A stretch of DNA of 51,004 bases from JBBQNJ01 sp038329845 (GCA_038329845.1 JBBQNJ010000029.1:1-51004); one strand, 5' to 3'; positions 1 through 8,452 are shown, counted from the first letter of the stretch. The notes: generated by a model not told the origin, from the sequence alone. Made by a program: numbers and translations.

Positions 1-1461
1 AACCTGGCGATCAGTGGATCGGGAACGGGTGACGTCCAATTCAAGGACGGCATAAATGGCGCCGGAGGCATCACCAAGGTCGGGAAGTTCAACGTGTCGT
101 ACGATTACACCAATGGCTATAACGGGGCGACCTCGTTCACCGGCGGAACTCTGTCCGTCACGGGTGGCCAGGCTAAAATCAGCACCTCGCCATCATTCGT
201 CTTCACGGATGCCACTGTCTTTCTCGGTTCGGGGGCGAGAGATGCTTTACGCAACGCCTCCTCCGTGACCGCGAACAACGCGACCTTGAGCCTGGGTGCC
301 ACGAATCAGGGTAATTCCTCGACCGAGACCGTCGGCGCTCTCACCATCAACTCTGGCTCCACGGGGGCGATCATCTATTCGCATCCCACCGTGGCACGGA
401 ACACCACCCTCACCGTGACCACCAGCGGCGGGCAGATCGCCCGTAATGCCGGCGGGACGTTGATCGTGACTTCCGATCGCGACAACCTCGGCACCGTGGG
501 AAGTTTCGGACGCTCGCAGTTGAAGGTGTCCACGGTTGGCAATGCACCCACGCTCCAGAACGGCATCGTCCCTTGGGCGGTCGCCAACCCCTCGCAGTCT
601 CAAGGCGGGCTGGCGACCTACGACACGACCAACGGCTTCGACGAATACACCGGGCACACCGTCGGTCCCATCGCCAACAGCCCTTCGACCAATTACATGG
701 TTACGACCAGCACGGAAAATCTCGCCGCCGATGCGACCATCAATTCGCTCAGCATCGATACCAGCGGCGGTGCCTACACCCTCCAGAACGGCACCGGCAC
801 GCAGTTGACCGTCGGCGGGGGCTTGGGCGCGATCTTCTCCAAGGGCACCGGAGCGGCCGCCATCGGCGTCAGTGCCCTCAACTTCGGTGGTGAAGCCATC
901 GTTTACACCGAAGGGTCGGCTCATACGCTCACCTTCAACGCTCCGGTTAATGCGGCCGGCGGACTTACAAAAGACCTGGCCGGGACGCTCATCCTTTCCG
1001 CTGCCAACAACCCCGGGCTGACGGGCAAGGTCACCGTAAGTGGCGGCACGCTCCAACTCGACGGATCCTTGCCCAAGAGCGATATCCGAATCCATACCGG
1101 CGGAAAGTTGGACGGAACCGGCTCCCTCCAGTTCAACGTCGCCGGGGATGTGGCCGACCTCATCAAACTCGACGGCGTATTGGACATGACCAGTTTGACC
1201 TTGGCCATGAACATCACCGGTACGCAGACACTTTCCGAATACGTGATCGCGGATTATTCGGCCAACTGGGTCGGTTTCAATCACCTCGTCGGAAGCCAGT
1301 TCGCACAGGTGACGGGGCTTGGCGGCGCTACCATTCAGTACGCCGGCACGATCGCCCACCCCGACGCCATCGTCCTTGTCATCCCCGAGCCTGCGTCGAT
1401 CGGCATCCTGGCGCTCGGGGCGGTCGGCCTGCTCGGCCGACGACGGCGAGCGGCGCGGTGA
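1..1461 (+). CDS. PEP-CTERM protein with beta-strand repeats (5' end outside window)
   Basis: The frame is open from base 1, so the start lies upstream of the window; at least 486 residues are visible. The protein is rich in Gly, Thr, Ser and Asn, with repeated short strands such as SFTGGTLSVTGG and LTKDLAGTLILSAANNPGLTGKVTVSGGTLQLDGS. The second matches the autotransporter-associated beta-strand repeat type that folds as a right-handed beta helix. It ends with VIPEPASIGILALGAVGLLGRRRR: a PEP motif, a hydrophobic stretch and an Arg cluster, the signal for exosortase-type processing. A secreted or surface-anchored structural protein is the natural reading. A pseudopilin gene follows 62 bp downstream. 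The C-terminal class is firm; the biological role is unknown. Confidence 0.85.
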   Translation, partial: NLAISGSGTGDVQFKDGINGAGGITKVGKFNVSYDYTNGYNGATSFTGGTLSVTGGQAKISTSPSFVFTDATVFLGSGARDALRNASSVTANNATLSLGATNQGNSSTETVGALTINSGSTGAIIYSHPTVARNTTLTVTTSGGQIARNAGGTLIVTSDRDNLGTVGSFGRSQLKVSTVGNAPTLQNGIVPWAVANPSQSQGGLATYDTTNGFDEYTGHTVGPIANSPSTNYMVTTSTENLAADATINSLSIDTSGGAYTLQNGTGTQLTVGGGLGAIFSKGTGAAAIGVSALNFGGEAIVYTEGSAHTLTFNAPVNAAGGLTKDLAGTLILSAANNPGLTGKVTVSGGTLQLDGSLPKSDIRIHTGGKLDGTGSLQFNVAGDVADLIKLDGVLDMTSLTLAMNITGTQTLSEYVIADYSANWVGFNHLVGSQFAQVTGLGGATIQYAGTIAHPDAIVLVIPEPASIGILALGAVGLLGRRRRAAR

Positions 1462-1523
1462 CGACCGGCGCCGGCGCGGCGCTCGTGGCCAGACCAGGCG
1501 TGTTTCTGTTTTGAGGGCGAGCC

Positions 1524-2267
1524 TTGCGAAGCTTCAAGGAACGTTCGCGCGCTTTCAGCTTGGTCGAGTTGCTGGTCGTCCTCGCGGTGATCGCGGTGAT
1601 CATCGCCATGCTCCTGCCGGCGCTGCTCAAGGCCCGGCAGGCGGCTTGGACGGTCCAGTGCGCCAGCAACCTTCGACAGATCGGCGTGCTGCTGGTGATG
1701 TACTCCAACCAGTCAGGCGGGGCGTATCCGCTGGCGGCAAGCTACAAGACCCGCAACGCCGACGGCTCGGTGATGACCACCGCGCAGAACCTCGCCCGGC
1801 GGTGGCGTAACGAACTGACCAACGCCGGGATCATCCCCAATACGGATTACATCTGCATGACCGATCTGGCGACAACGTACAACCAGAAATCGTGGGCCAA
1901 GTTGTATTGCCCGGCCTACTACGAAGCCCTCGGTGGGACTTCGCAAGGCAGTTCGTACGCCAACGCCCTGCCCAGCAAGTACCTCCCGGCCAATCGGGGC
2001 ATCGGGGGATACACTACCGACGACAGCAGCAAGCCGGACGTGTGGACCAAGGTTCACGAGGTGCAGAACGCCCCGACGGTGGTGGCGTTGTTCGAGACCG
2101 CGTCGGATTGGCAGACGGTCATCGGCAGCGGCTCCCGGGGCAGCCTGCGGTTCCGTCACAACAACGGCGCCAACTACCTGTGCGCCGACAGCCACGTCGA
2201 ATGGCAGCCCCGATCGTTCATGGTCACGGCGGCGCAATTCGACAACGCCATGAAGATCAGGAAATAG
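1524..2267 (+). CDS. Type II secretion pseudopilin-like protein (prepilin N-terminal cleavage signal)
   Basis: 247 residues. The N-terminus FSLVELLVVLAVIAVIIAML is a prepilin-type cleavage and methylation signal followed by a hydrophobic helix. Then comes the ARQAAWTVQCASNLRQIG motif and a C-terminal region with RHNNGANYLCADSHVEW, which resembles the H-x-G/DG motif of the planctomycete pseudopilin-like families. The start is TTG with GAGGGCGA just upstream; no better ATG lies before the cleavage site. Such proteins are abundant in Planctomycetes, usually beside PEP-CTERM proteins, as here. They are thought to be handled by a type IV prepilin peptidase, but their function is not established. 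Confidence 0.85.
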   Translation: MRSFKERSRAFSLVELLVVLAVIAVIIAMLLPALLKARQAAWTVQCASNLRQIGVLLVMYSNQSGGAYPLAASYKTRNADGSVMTTAQNLARRWRNELTNAGIIPNTDYICMTDLATTYNQKSWAKLYCPAYYEALGGTSQGSSYANALPSKYLPANRGIGGYTTDDSSKPDVWTKVHEVQNAPTVVALFETASDWQTVIGSGSRGSLRFRHNNGANYLCADSHVEWQPRSFMVTAAQFDNAMKIRK

Positions 2268-2308
2268 TACTTTCCCGTCCATCGTTCCCCGTCACCGTGT
2301 GTTTTGCG

Positions 2309-2338
2309 CGGTGAGATGATTTCACCGATCCTTTTTTT
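2309..2338 (+). terminator. Rho-independent terminator after the pseudopilin gene
   Basis: A CGGTGA / TCACCG stem with a 7-nt loop is followed by ATCC and seven T residues. It sits 42 bp after the pseudopilin stop codon. Confidence 0.65.
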
Positions 2339-2354
2339 ACTGTTTTCATGACCC

Positions 2355-2920
2355 TGCGCCGAGCTCCCCTGGCGCGACGCCCGGATCAGCCACCGCAAGA
2401 ACGGGATTAACGGGTCGATGTTCTTCGCCGCCATGATCGCCGCAGCATTCGTAATGGACGATCCCCTGGTGGTGGTCGATGCCGGATTGGCGGAAATCCC
2501 GAAGTGTTGGCGGCTATGCGCGGAAATGCGCCGGACGATCGAACACTGCCGTCGAGTGGGATTCAGCGCCGATCATTTCGAGGGAGTCTTTGATGACATC
2601 GAGCGCTACCTTGGCCATTACCATCCGGTGCATACGAACAACAGCGCGGCGTTGGTGATGGCTGGGTTTCTGCTCGGCGACGGCGACTTCGGGAAAACCG
2701 TGGGGTTGGCCGTTACCGGGGGCTGGGAAATCGACGCAGCGGCGCCTCGGCCGGTTTGATCATCGGCGCCATGCTCGACGCCCGGCGGCTGCCGTCGAAA
2801 TGGACGGCGCCGCTGAACGATCTGCTGCGATCGAAAATCGTCGATTGCGATCCAATCCCCAGCGGCGAATGCGCCCGTCGGAGATCTGACATCGCCAAGA
2901 CGGTCCTGACGCGGGTTTGA
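2355..2920 (+). pseudogene. ADP-ribosylglycohydrolase remnant, truncated and frameshifted
   Basis: In frame, LPWRDARISHRKNGINGS leads into MFFAAMIAAAFVMDDPLVVVDAGLAEIPK, matching the central part of ADP-ribosylglycohydrolases. HTNNSAALVMAGFLLGDGDF and AVTGGWEID then correspond to the conserved GGxDTD metal-binding segment. Immediately after GGWEID the frame breaks. The family sequence resumes one frame over as ASAGLIIGAMLDARRLPSKWTAPLNDLL and runs to a TGA at 2918-2920. The N-terminal half is missing, because the homologous stretch begins only about 20 codons before the first Met. With the truncation, the frameshift and Glu-Ile in place of Asp-Thr in the metal site, this is a dead fragment. 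The 342-bp open frame inside it (2418-2759) should not be taken as a gene. Confidence 0.75.
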
Positions 2921-2966
2921 TGCCAAATCCGACACTCATTACGATGCCGGCATGGAGGTTCCACCG

Positions 2967-4247
2967 ATGCCCCCGATGTCCCCGCCGCCGCCGGGGGCCA
3001 CCATTCCTTCCGGCACTACGATCCTCGTGCGATCGGGGTGGCAGACCGTCAACATCGGCGATATCGCCCACACCCCCGGCCTGCTGTCGGTGTTGGAGAG
3101 GCACGCGCCGCACGCTTCGGTGATCCTGTGGCCCAGTCGCCTGGATCGCGGCGTCGAGCCGATGCTGCGGCGACGATTCCCCAAGCTGCGCATCGTCCGC
3201 GACGGGATGTGGCGAGGGGGCGATCCTCGATCGGACGATCCGACGGCCGATCTCGCCATCGCCGAGGCCGCTGTGCTGATCCACGGCTCGGGGGCCGGGA
3301 TTTATGGCGGGGCCACCGAGCTGCGCCGATGGCGCGAAGCCGGCGGCAAGCCCTACGGCGCGTTCGGCGTGACCCTCGGCAGCGGCATCGGCGACGCCCA
3401 ACATCGCCCTTCGCTGGAACCGCAGCTGCGGGAGTTGATCGACCACGCGGCGTTCATCTTCACCCGCGAGACCCGATCGCTGGGATTGCTGAGGGATTCG
3501 GGCGTTTCCGGGCCATACTTGGGCTTCGCGCCGGACGCGACCTTCGCCATCGACTTGCGGGACGACGCCGCGGCCCAACGGCTGATGGATGCTCATCGCC
3601 TGGACGACGACCGCTTCATCTGCGTGGTCCCTCGGTTGCGAATCACGCCATATTGGGAAATCCACGGGCACACCAACCTCGCCCCCGAAGAGATCGCCCG
3701 TCGAACGGAGATCAACCGGCACCATGCCGACCCCGACCACGCCAAGGTGCGGTACGCGATCGTCGCGTGGGTTCGCCAAACCGGCGGGCGCGTCCTGCTG
3801 TGCCCGGAGATGACTTATCAAGTGGGGATCATCCGGCCGCTGCTTTTCGATCCCCTGCCGGACGACGTCAAGCCTTCGGTCGCGTGCATGGATCGTTACT
3901 GGCTGCCCGACGAGGCCGCCTCCATTTATCGACGGGCCCGCATGGTGCTGAGCATGGAATGCCATTCGCCCATCATCGCCTTGGCCAACGGTCGTCCGGC
4001 GTTCTACCTGGCCCAGCCCGAGGACACCTGGAAGGGCCAGATGTATCCCGACTTGGGCTTGGCCGATTGGAGGCTGGATTTACAGTCCATCGAGGGGACG
4101 GCAATCGCCGAGCGGATGCTGGGCGTCCACGAGGGATACGAGGACGCCTTGGCCAAGGCCCGCGATGCCAAGGCCCTGGCCGATGCGAAACACGCCCATG
4201 CCATCGGCGTGGTGGGTCGAATCCTCGCCGGAGACAAGGTTCCATGA
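2967..4247 (+). CDS. Polysaccharide pyruvyl transferase-like protein
   Basis: 426 residues from the chosen ATG. The N-terminal VNIGDIAHTPGLLSVLE is the glycine-rich motif of the polysaccharide pyruvyl transferase superfamily (N-x-GD). Further along are VLIHGSGAGIYGG, FIFTRETRSLGLL and a C-terminal ARMVLSMECHSPIIALANGRPAFYL, where the family has its conserved S-x-x-H-x-x-I-x-A segment. The start at 2967 is preferred over the ATG at 2952 because GGAGG (2954-2958) lies 8 nt before it. The family transfers pyruvyl groups to exopolysaccharide sugars, but several members have other roles, so the substrate is open. There are no signal peptide or membrane segments, so it is cytoplasmic. Confidence 0.7.
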   Translation: MPPMSPPPPGATIPSGTTILVRSGWQTVNIGDIAHTPGLLSVLERHAPHASVILWPSRLDRGVEPMLRRRFPKLRIVRDGMWRGGDPRSDDPTADLAIAEAAVLIHGSGAGIYGGATELRRWREAGGKPYGAFGVTLGSGIGDAQHRPSLEPQLRELIDHAAFIFTRETRSLGLLRDSGVSGPYLGFAPDATFAIDLRDDAAAQRLMDAHRLDDDRFICVVPRLRITPYWEIHGHTNLAPEEIARRTEINRHHADPDHAKVRYAIVAWVRQTGGRVLLCPEMTYQVGIIRPLLFDPLPDDVKPSVACMDRYWLPDEAASIYRRARMVLSMECHSPIIALANGRPAFYLAQPEDTWKGQMYPDLGLADWRLDLQSIEGTAIAERMLGVHEGYEDALAKARDAKALADAKHAHAIGVVGRILAGDKVP

Positions 4248-4320
4248 CCCATTCGGCAGTGCTTGTCGATTGAGTCCGAAATTGGGGATCAGATCAGCCT
4301 TGGCGCCCCCGAAAAGCGAA

Positions 4321-4343
4321 TTTGAAATCTGAAATTTGAGATA
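4321..4343. repeat. AT-rich dispersed repeat, copy 1
   Basis: The sequence ATTTGAAATCTGAAATTTGAG followed by AT occurs here in reverse complement to two copies near the right end of the window (about 50761 and 50831). It abuts the 105-bp miniature element at 4343. Confidence 0.6.
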
Positions 4344-4447
4344 TACCGCACGCCGACCCTATTGAGACAATTCGCTTGGAGGAAACCGCGGGATACCTTG
4401 CAGGTGCCGGTGCGTGTGGGTGTCTCGCGGAAGACTGCGAGCGGTAT
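4343..4447 (+). mobile_element. 105-bp miniature inverted-repeat element, family B, copy 1
   Basis: Begins ATACCGC and ends GCGGTAT, in inverted orientation. The interior contains CTATTGAGACAATTCGCTTGG and further blocks shared with a second copy at 22879-22983 in the opposite orientation. Both copies are 105 bp. By hand alignment the interiors agree at roughly 70 percent. There is no coding capacity. No clear target-site duplication was found. Confidence 0.6.
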
Positions 4448-4519
4448 CATACAAAAGAAATCTCTCGCCACGGCGCAACGACGCAACGGAAGACAAAGCG
4501 TAGGTCTTTTCCGTATTTC

Positions 4520-4567
4520 GTGGCGTCGCGGCGTCGTGGCGTCGTGGCGTCGTGGCGTCGTGGCGTC
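4520..4567. repeat. Tandem 8-bp repeat, six units of GTGGCGTC
   Basis: Six consecutive 8-bp units, five identical and one with a single change (GCGGCGTC), end in a T run. Read on the minus strand, the array would encode a low-complexity RRHDATTP repeat, but no gene is supported there. Confidence 0.8.
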
Positions 4568-4598
4568 GTTTTTTCGGGTCTTTTCCGCCGCTATCGCC

Positions 4599-4758
4599 TC
4601 GGCCTTCATCGGCCTTCATCGGCGTTCATCGGCGTCGATCGGCGGTTCTTTTCGTCCACCATGAACCAGGATGAACAGGATAAAAGGATCGAGGCGCGCG
4701 GCGATCCCGGCCTAATCGCCTTATCCTGTGAATCCTGTTTATCCTGTGAATCCTGATC
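4599..4758. repeat. Low-complexity repeat block in the 4248-4767 spacer
   Basis: Four units of about 10 bp (GGCCTTCATC and variants) run from 4601 to 4640. Next come AACCAGGATGAACAGGATAAA near 4663 and its imperfect inverse TATCCTGTGAATCCTG, repeated twice near 4731-4757. Repeats of this kind are common between planctomycete genes. Apart from these and the 105-bp element, I see no gene in the 520-bp spacer. Confidence 0.6.
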
Positions 4759-4767
4759 TTAATTCTT

Positions 4768-5217
4768 CAGCCCACGGCGGCCCTCTCCACCAGCGCCGGG
4801 GGCTCCAGCCTCAGCAGTGTCCTCGGCGGATCATTGACCGGCTTGGCCGCCGGTGCCAGCGGACACTTCAGCACTTCGGTGAACCTTGGCACCGGGTACG
4901 ACTACCTTGGGGTTCGCATCATCGCCAGCGCCAGCGGAGGCAGCGGCGCGAACAACAACTTCATCACCATCGACAACGTCCATCTCGTTCCCGAGCCGTC
5001 GGGCTTGGCGTTGCTGGGATTGTCGGGGCTGTTCCTGGTCCGCCGGGACGCCGCGATCAGACCCGCTGAGCCTCGCATCATCCAGCCCCAAGGCGTCTGT
5101 CCCATCGCGGGTCGGCCGGCGGAAAACCCGCCCGCCGACCCGCGATCTTTTTGCTATCTCCTGTTTTGTGGGCACAGCCACCGGCACCCTTCGCCTTCGC
5201 CCCGGCCCGGGCCGTGA
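4768..5217 (+). pseudogene. C-terminal remnant of a PEP-CTERM protein
   Basis: The frame opens right after the repeat block and reads TAALSTSAGGSSLSSVLGG, then NNNFITIDNVHLVPEPSGLALLGLSGLFLVRR, a clear PEP-CTERM tail with its Arg pair. There is no start codon with a ribosome site and no signal peptide; the N-terminal part has been replaced by repeats. The frame also runs about 60 codons past the usual Arg-rich end, through the terminator hairpin, so the native stop has been lost too. About 75 residues of real homology remain. Confidence 0.7.
5105..5152 (+). terminator. Strong hairpin terminator
   Basis: An 18-nt arm (5105-5122) pairs with 5128-5145 through a GC-rich stem with few mismatches and a 5-nt loop. 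TCTTTTT follows. It lies just downstream of the PEP-CTERM remnant. Confidence 0.8.
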
Positions 5218-5281
5218 CAGATGCTTTGGGCATCGGTAGAGTGGGCGGGTGAAGAATGGGCGGTGCGACGGAGTGTTGCCG

Positions 5282-6172
5282 ATGCGGTTGGGTCAAGTCA
5301 TCAACGTGTGGATCGCAGGGGCGTGGATCGCCGGGGCACCGATGGCGGTGACCGGGCCTTCATCGGCGCGGGGGCAGGAGTTGGTCGAGCCGGAGACCGT
5401 TTACGCCCCGCCTCAGCCGCCGCGTCCGGAGCAGGGCGTCAACGAAGGCGGCGTGAGCATCGACCTGACCGTCAACTATTTCACCGACTACGTGTTTCGC
5501 GGGATCGAGCGCTTCGATGTGGCCGAGGACCGGCCGAACATCCAGCCGGGCGTGAAGCTTTCATTCGACCTGGGAAAGCTGCCCCACCCGTTCATTGGGG
5601 TCTTCGCCAACATTCAGGATTCCGACCCGATTTCCGATTTCGAGGAAATTCGCCCTTACATGGGCTTCGAGTGGTCGCTGCGTCCGTTCCTCATCGGAGC
5701 GGGTTACAACAGCTACATCTTTCCCGATCGCGCCCTGCTGGATACCTCCGAGGTCTGGACGCGATTCACCCTGGATGACGCCTATCTCCTGCGGATGGAA
5801 AAGCCGTTGATCTCGCCGTACGTGTTTGCGGCCTATGACGTGGATGTCTACCAAGGCTGGTACTTCGAGGCGGGCGTCGAGCATGTCTTTAGCCTCGACG
5901 AGATCGGGCTGAGCCTCACGGCCCAGGCAAGCGTCGCGTACGTGCTGGGCCAGAGCCTGTATTCGACCACCCCCGGCGGGGAGGATTCGGGCTTCCAGCA
6001 CTACCAACTCGGCCTGATCGGCAGCTACTCGCTCAACCGCCTGATCCGCGCCAACAACCGCTACGGTGAATGGACCCTCCGCGGCTACCTCTACTACACC
6101 GACGGCCTGAGCGACGCGATGCGGTCCACCACCCAACTCTGGGGCGGCGCGGGGATCGGGTTCCACTACTGA
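5282..6172 (+). CDS. Outer-membrane beta-barrel protein, TorF-like putative porin
   Basis: 296 residues from ATG 5282. A signal peptide (MRLGQVINVWIAGAWIAGAPMAV) is followed by a Pro-rich stretch. Then comes NYFTDYVFRGIERFD, resembling the N-terminal strand of the TorF/TIGR02001 putative porin family, in which a Y-V-F-R-G segment is typical. Alternating aromatic and polar residues continue to the end, and the last residues are GIGFHY with a terminal aromatic, as in many outer-membrane barrels. The start is preferred over GTG 5249 because ACGGAG lies 8 nt upstream and it gives a clean signal peptide. The substrate is unknown. Confidence 0.65.
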   Translation: MRLGQVINVWIAGAWIAGAPMAVTGPSSARGQELVEPETVYAPPQPPRPEQGVNEGGVSIDLTVNYFTDYVFRGIERFDVAEDRPNIQPGVKLSFDLGKLPHPFIGVFANIQDSDPISDFEEIRPYMGFEWSLRPFLIGAGYNSYIFPDRALLDTSEVWTRFTLDDAYLLRMEKPLISPYVFAAYDVDVYQGWYFEAGVEHVFSLDEIGLSLTAQASVAYVLGQSLYSTTPGGEDSGFQHYQLGLIGSYSLNRLIRANNRYGEWTLRGYLYYTDGLSDAMRSTTQLWGGAGIGFHY

Positions 6173-6241
6173 TCCAACCTTGGGCTTCCCCTCGAACAAT
6201 GGGCGCGCCGACGAGATTGTTCGAGGTTCGCCTCGAACTAT

Positions 6242-6454
6242 TCAGGCTGGGATGGCCAACGAACCGTGTGGCCGTTCGCGATCGTGGAACACCTCGGGGT
6301 GCTCGAAGACCGGCTGCCTCGCCCGCTCCCGAGTCGCGTAATGCCCGCGATGCACCAGATCCGTCTTGGGCGTTCCCCCGAAGCTTTCCATCGGGCATTG
6401 TCCAGGCAGTGCCCGCAGCTCCTCATCCCCACCTGCATTGCCGGCGATGTTCCA
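6242..6454 (-). pseudogene. IS3-family transposase (OrfB) C-terminal remnant
   Basis: On the minus strand the frame reads GQCPMESFGGTPKTDLVHRG followed by HYATRERARQPVFEHPEVFHDRERPHGSLA. This aligns with the end of IS3 OrfB integrases (DNAPMESFFGTLKTELVHHR, ATREQARxxxFEYIEVFYNR, RRHSxLGY). Several conserved positions are degraded, including the Asn of DNA and the Tyr residues of EYIEVFYNR. Only about 70 residues remain. It occupies most of the 347-bp gap between the porin and the antitoxin gene; nothing else is visible in that gap. Confidence 0.65.
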
Positions 6455-6519
6455 CACGGCGCGGTGGAGTCGGCTGCTTCTCCTTGCCTCTGGGCGCCCA
6501 TCGAGACACAAATCAATCA

Positions 6520-6738
6520 ATGACGTACAAGGGCACGGTCAAAGGCGGTGTGGTGCTGCTGCCGTCGGAGGCGTATTTGTCGGATGGTGTTGAGGTGGAA
6601 GGGAACACCACCGAGGCGCTGCCGAGTGATCCACCGTTTCTCAAGCAGATCCTGAAGCTGTCAAAACATCGTGACTGGCCCCCCGATTTCGCCCTGAACC
6701 ACGCCCACCACGCCAAGGGATATCCGACCAAGCCATGA
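6520..6738 (+). CDS. Small antitoxin-like protein paired with PIN toxin
   Basis: 72 residues. The opening MTYKGTVKGGVVLLPSEAYLSDGVEVE resembles small antitoxins in which a beta-strand-rich N-terminus (KGxVKGGxVxLP...LPDGxxVEV) is followed by a short toxin-binding tail, here PPDFALNHAHHAKGYPTKP. Its stop overlaps the start of the PIN-domain gene (ATGA, 6735-6738), the classic arrangement of a type II toxin-antitoxin pair. It would neutralise the PIN ribonuclease and possibly repress its own promoter. With the toxin frame broken downstream, it may now be an orphan. The family call rests on the N-terminal pattern and the context. Confidence 0.65.
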   Translation: MTYKGTVKGGVVLLPSEAYLSDGVEVEGNTTEALPSDPPFLKQILKLSKHRDWPPDFALNHAHHAKGYPTKP

Positions 6739-7136
6739 GAACGGTGTTTGCCGACACGTTCTATTTCCTGGCATTGCTCAACCGGCGGGATCCAGCGCAC
6801 GGGCGAGCGGTCGAGATTTCGCGCACACCGAGTCTGTCCCTGCTGACAACGGAGTTCGTGCTGCTTGAACTGGCCGATGCCCTTTGCCAGCCTTATCAAC
6901 GAGAGGACGTGCTGGCCATCTGTCGGGTGCTGGAAACCGAAGCAAATTGCCGGCTGATTCGCGCCGGCCCCGAACTGTTGGTCCGGGGCAGGAAGCTATG
7001 GCAGGAACGAGGGGATAAGGCTTGACCTTTGACCAATTGCATTTCCTTTGTCGCCATGGCGGATGCCAAGGTTCAAGAGGCACTGACTGGTGACAGGCAT
7101 TTCGAACAAGCGGGCTTCAAAGCCTTGCTGGCCTAA
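6735..7136 (+). pseudogene. PIN-domain toxin with in-frame TGA
   Basis: The frame starts MRTVFADTFYFLALLNRRDPAH, a PIN-domain opening with the first catalytic Asp (D7). TTEFVLLELADAL supplies the conserved Glu. At codon 97 (7023-7025) a TGA interrupts the frame. The same frame then continues without shift as PLTNCISFVAMADAKVQEALTGDRHFEQAGFKALLA to TAA 7134-7136, exactly the usual PIN C-terminus. In relatives the stop position is Trp (W-S-L-T-D-C), so TGG to TGA is the simplest change. The catalytic Asp of T-D-C is Asn here. The 96-residue product lacks the last catalytic segment, so the toxin is probably inactive. Confidence 0.8.
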
Positions 7137-7334
7137 GCATGGACGGATTCGGCACTCCCTTGACGTCGTGTCGGGGCCCCTTGTCGGGGGCGTGGGCCGT
7201 ATCGACGAATGGCTTGTAAAGTACTATAATAGAGCATTTTACAGATATCCCCCCCGTTTCGTTTCGCCATGACGGTTGGGAATTGATCGCCCGGACACCC
7301 GCAATAATTTTTTATCAACCGTGAATTTTTTTCC

Positions 7335-7381
7335 TTGCATTCCCATGTGCGCAGGTTATCATGTGAGAACGAACGCACATG
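7335..7381 (+). promoter_or_regulatory. Predicted lacI-type promoter and possible autoregulatory operator
   Basis: TTGCAT (7335-7340), a 16-nt spacer and TATCAT (7357-7362) lie just before the ATG at 7379. An 8-bp inverted repeat CATGTGCG (7344-7351) / CGCACATG (7374-7381) brackets the -10 region and the start codon. A second TATAAT at 7225-7230 with a weak -35 is also possible. Confidence 0.45.
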
Positions 7382-8452
7382 GCGACCTCGACCGCTTCAT
7401 CCCGACCGGCCACCTTGGGCGACGTCGCCCTGCGTACCGGCGTTTCCAAAGACACCGTCGCCCGGGTCTTGCGTGGAGAGTTCGGCTATGCCCGGCCGGC
7501 GTTCGCCAAACGGGCCGCGCGGGTGCGCCGGATGGCGGAGCAACTGGGGTATCGCCCGAACGCGGCGGCCAAGACCATGCGTTCGGGGCGATCGCCGCAC
7601 ATCGGCGTGCTGATCCGCAATGCCGCCCACGGGGAGGCCGGGCTGACCAATCCCCTGGGCTTCGAGATGATCATGGGGATCAACTTCGGCCTGGAAAAAG
7701 CCGGGTACATGGTCTCGCTGGTTCGCCTGGACGACATGCACCATCCCGACACGTCGCCGCTGCGGATTTTCCGCGAGCATGTGCTGGAAGGGATGATCGT
7801 GGTCAGTTTCCTGCCCGAGGACGTGGCCTCGTCGGTGCAAGGCATGTTCGCCAACTGCATCTGGTGCGACGCCAACACCTGGCAACCGACCCACTGCATC
7901 CACCGCGATGAAAAACGCGCCGGGCGCCTGGCCGCCAAGGCGATCCTGGGGACGGGCATTCGACGGTTGATCTACTTCGGCGGCCCGGTTTTCGAGCCGG
8001 GGCACTACAGCGCCGCGGATCGCCGTCGGGGGGTGTTCGACGCCGCCGAGACGTTCGGCGCCGAGGTGGTCGAGGTCGTCTCGTCGCGGAACCACTGCGC
8101 GGTGGCGACGAAGGAGGTCTTGCCGCGGCTGTCCCCGGACATGGGCGTGGTGGTCGCCGGGGTGGGACAGGCGCGCGGATTGGTGGCGGCGGCGGCGCTG
8201 GCCGGCGCGGTGCCGGGGCGAGATTTCGCTTTGACCTGCTGCGACGACAGCAACGAGTTGGAAGTGCAGATGCCGGCATTGACCCGCACCCGTTTCAACC
8301 GCTCGAGCATGGGCGACGCCGCGGCGCGGATGATGTTGCAACAGATCGAAGGCGACGGCCCACCGGAATCGCTGTTGATGAAGGACGAACTGATCCTTGG
8401 AACAACCCATATGATTTCAGACGCCGCACCGAGTGGTGCGGGATCGGTCTGA
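7379..8452 (+). CDS. LacI-family transcriptional regulator
   Basis: 357 residues. The helix-turn-helix lies at residues 12-31 (TLGDVALRTGVSKDTVARVL), followed by the hinge region around LGYRPNAAAKTMRSG. The rest is a periplasmic-binding-protein-like sensor domain beginning HIGVLIRN. LacI proteins repress, occasionally activate, nearby sugar genes and release on binding a sugar ligand. Its position ahead of PEP-CTERM, pseudopilin and propeller genes fits local control of that group. The sensor domain has the less conserved length and sequence common in planctomycete members, so no ligand can be assigned. A strong hairpin overlaps its stop codon. Confidence 0.9.
   Translation: MATSTASSRPATLGDVALRTGVSKDTVARVLRGEFGYARPAFAKRAARVRRMAEQLGYRPNAAAKTMRSGRSPHIGVLIRNAAHGEAGLTNPLGFEMIMGINFGLEKAGYMVSLVRLDDMHHPDTSPLRIFREHVLEGMIVVSFLPEDVASSVQGMFANCIWCDANTWQPTHCIHRDEKRAGRLAAKAILGTGIRRLIYFGGPVFEPGHYSAADRRRGVFDAAETFGAEVVEVVSSRNHCAVATKEVLPRLSPDMGVVVAGVGQARGLVAAAALAGAVPGRDFALTCCDDSNELEVQMPALTRTRFNRSSMGDAAARMMLQQIEGDGPPESLLMKDELILGTTHMISDAAPSGAGSV

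Noticed and set aside
247..1359. A 370-codon open frame on the minus strand opposite the first PEP-CTERM gene
   Set aside because: It is the antisense shadow of a GC-rich coding sequence. It has no recognisable motif, and the plus-strand protein has clear repeats and a PEP-CTERM tail.
2760..3965. A 401-codon minus-strand frame opposite the pyruvyl transferase-like gene
   Set aside because: Composition is Arg/Gly/Pro/His-rich without any motif. The plus strand holds the N-x-GD motif, a ribosome site and a proper start.
4520..4640. CRISPR array
   Set aside because: The units are 8-10 bp and directly abutting, with no spacers and no cas genes nearby.
7023..7025. TGA in the PIN gene as a selenocysteine codon
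   Set aside because: The position is Trp in relatives, not Cys. The downstream bases show no evident SECIS-like hairpin, and other genes in the window carry TAA and TAG stops of the same kind.
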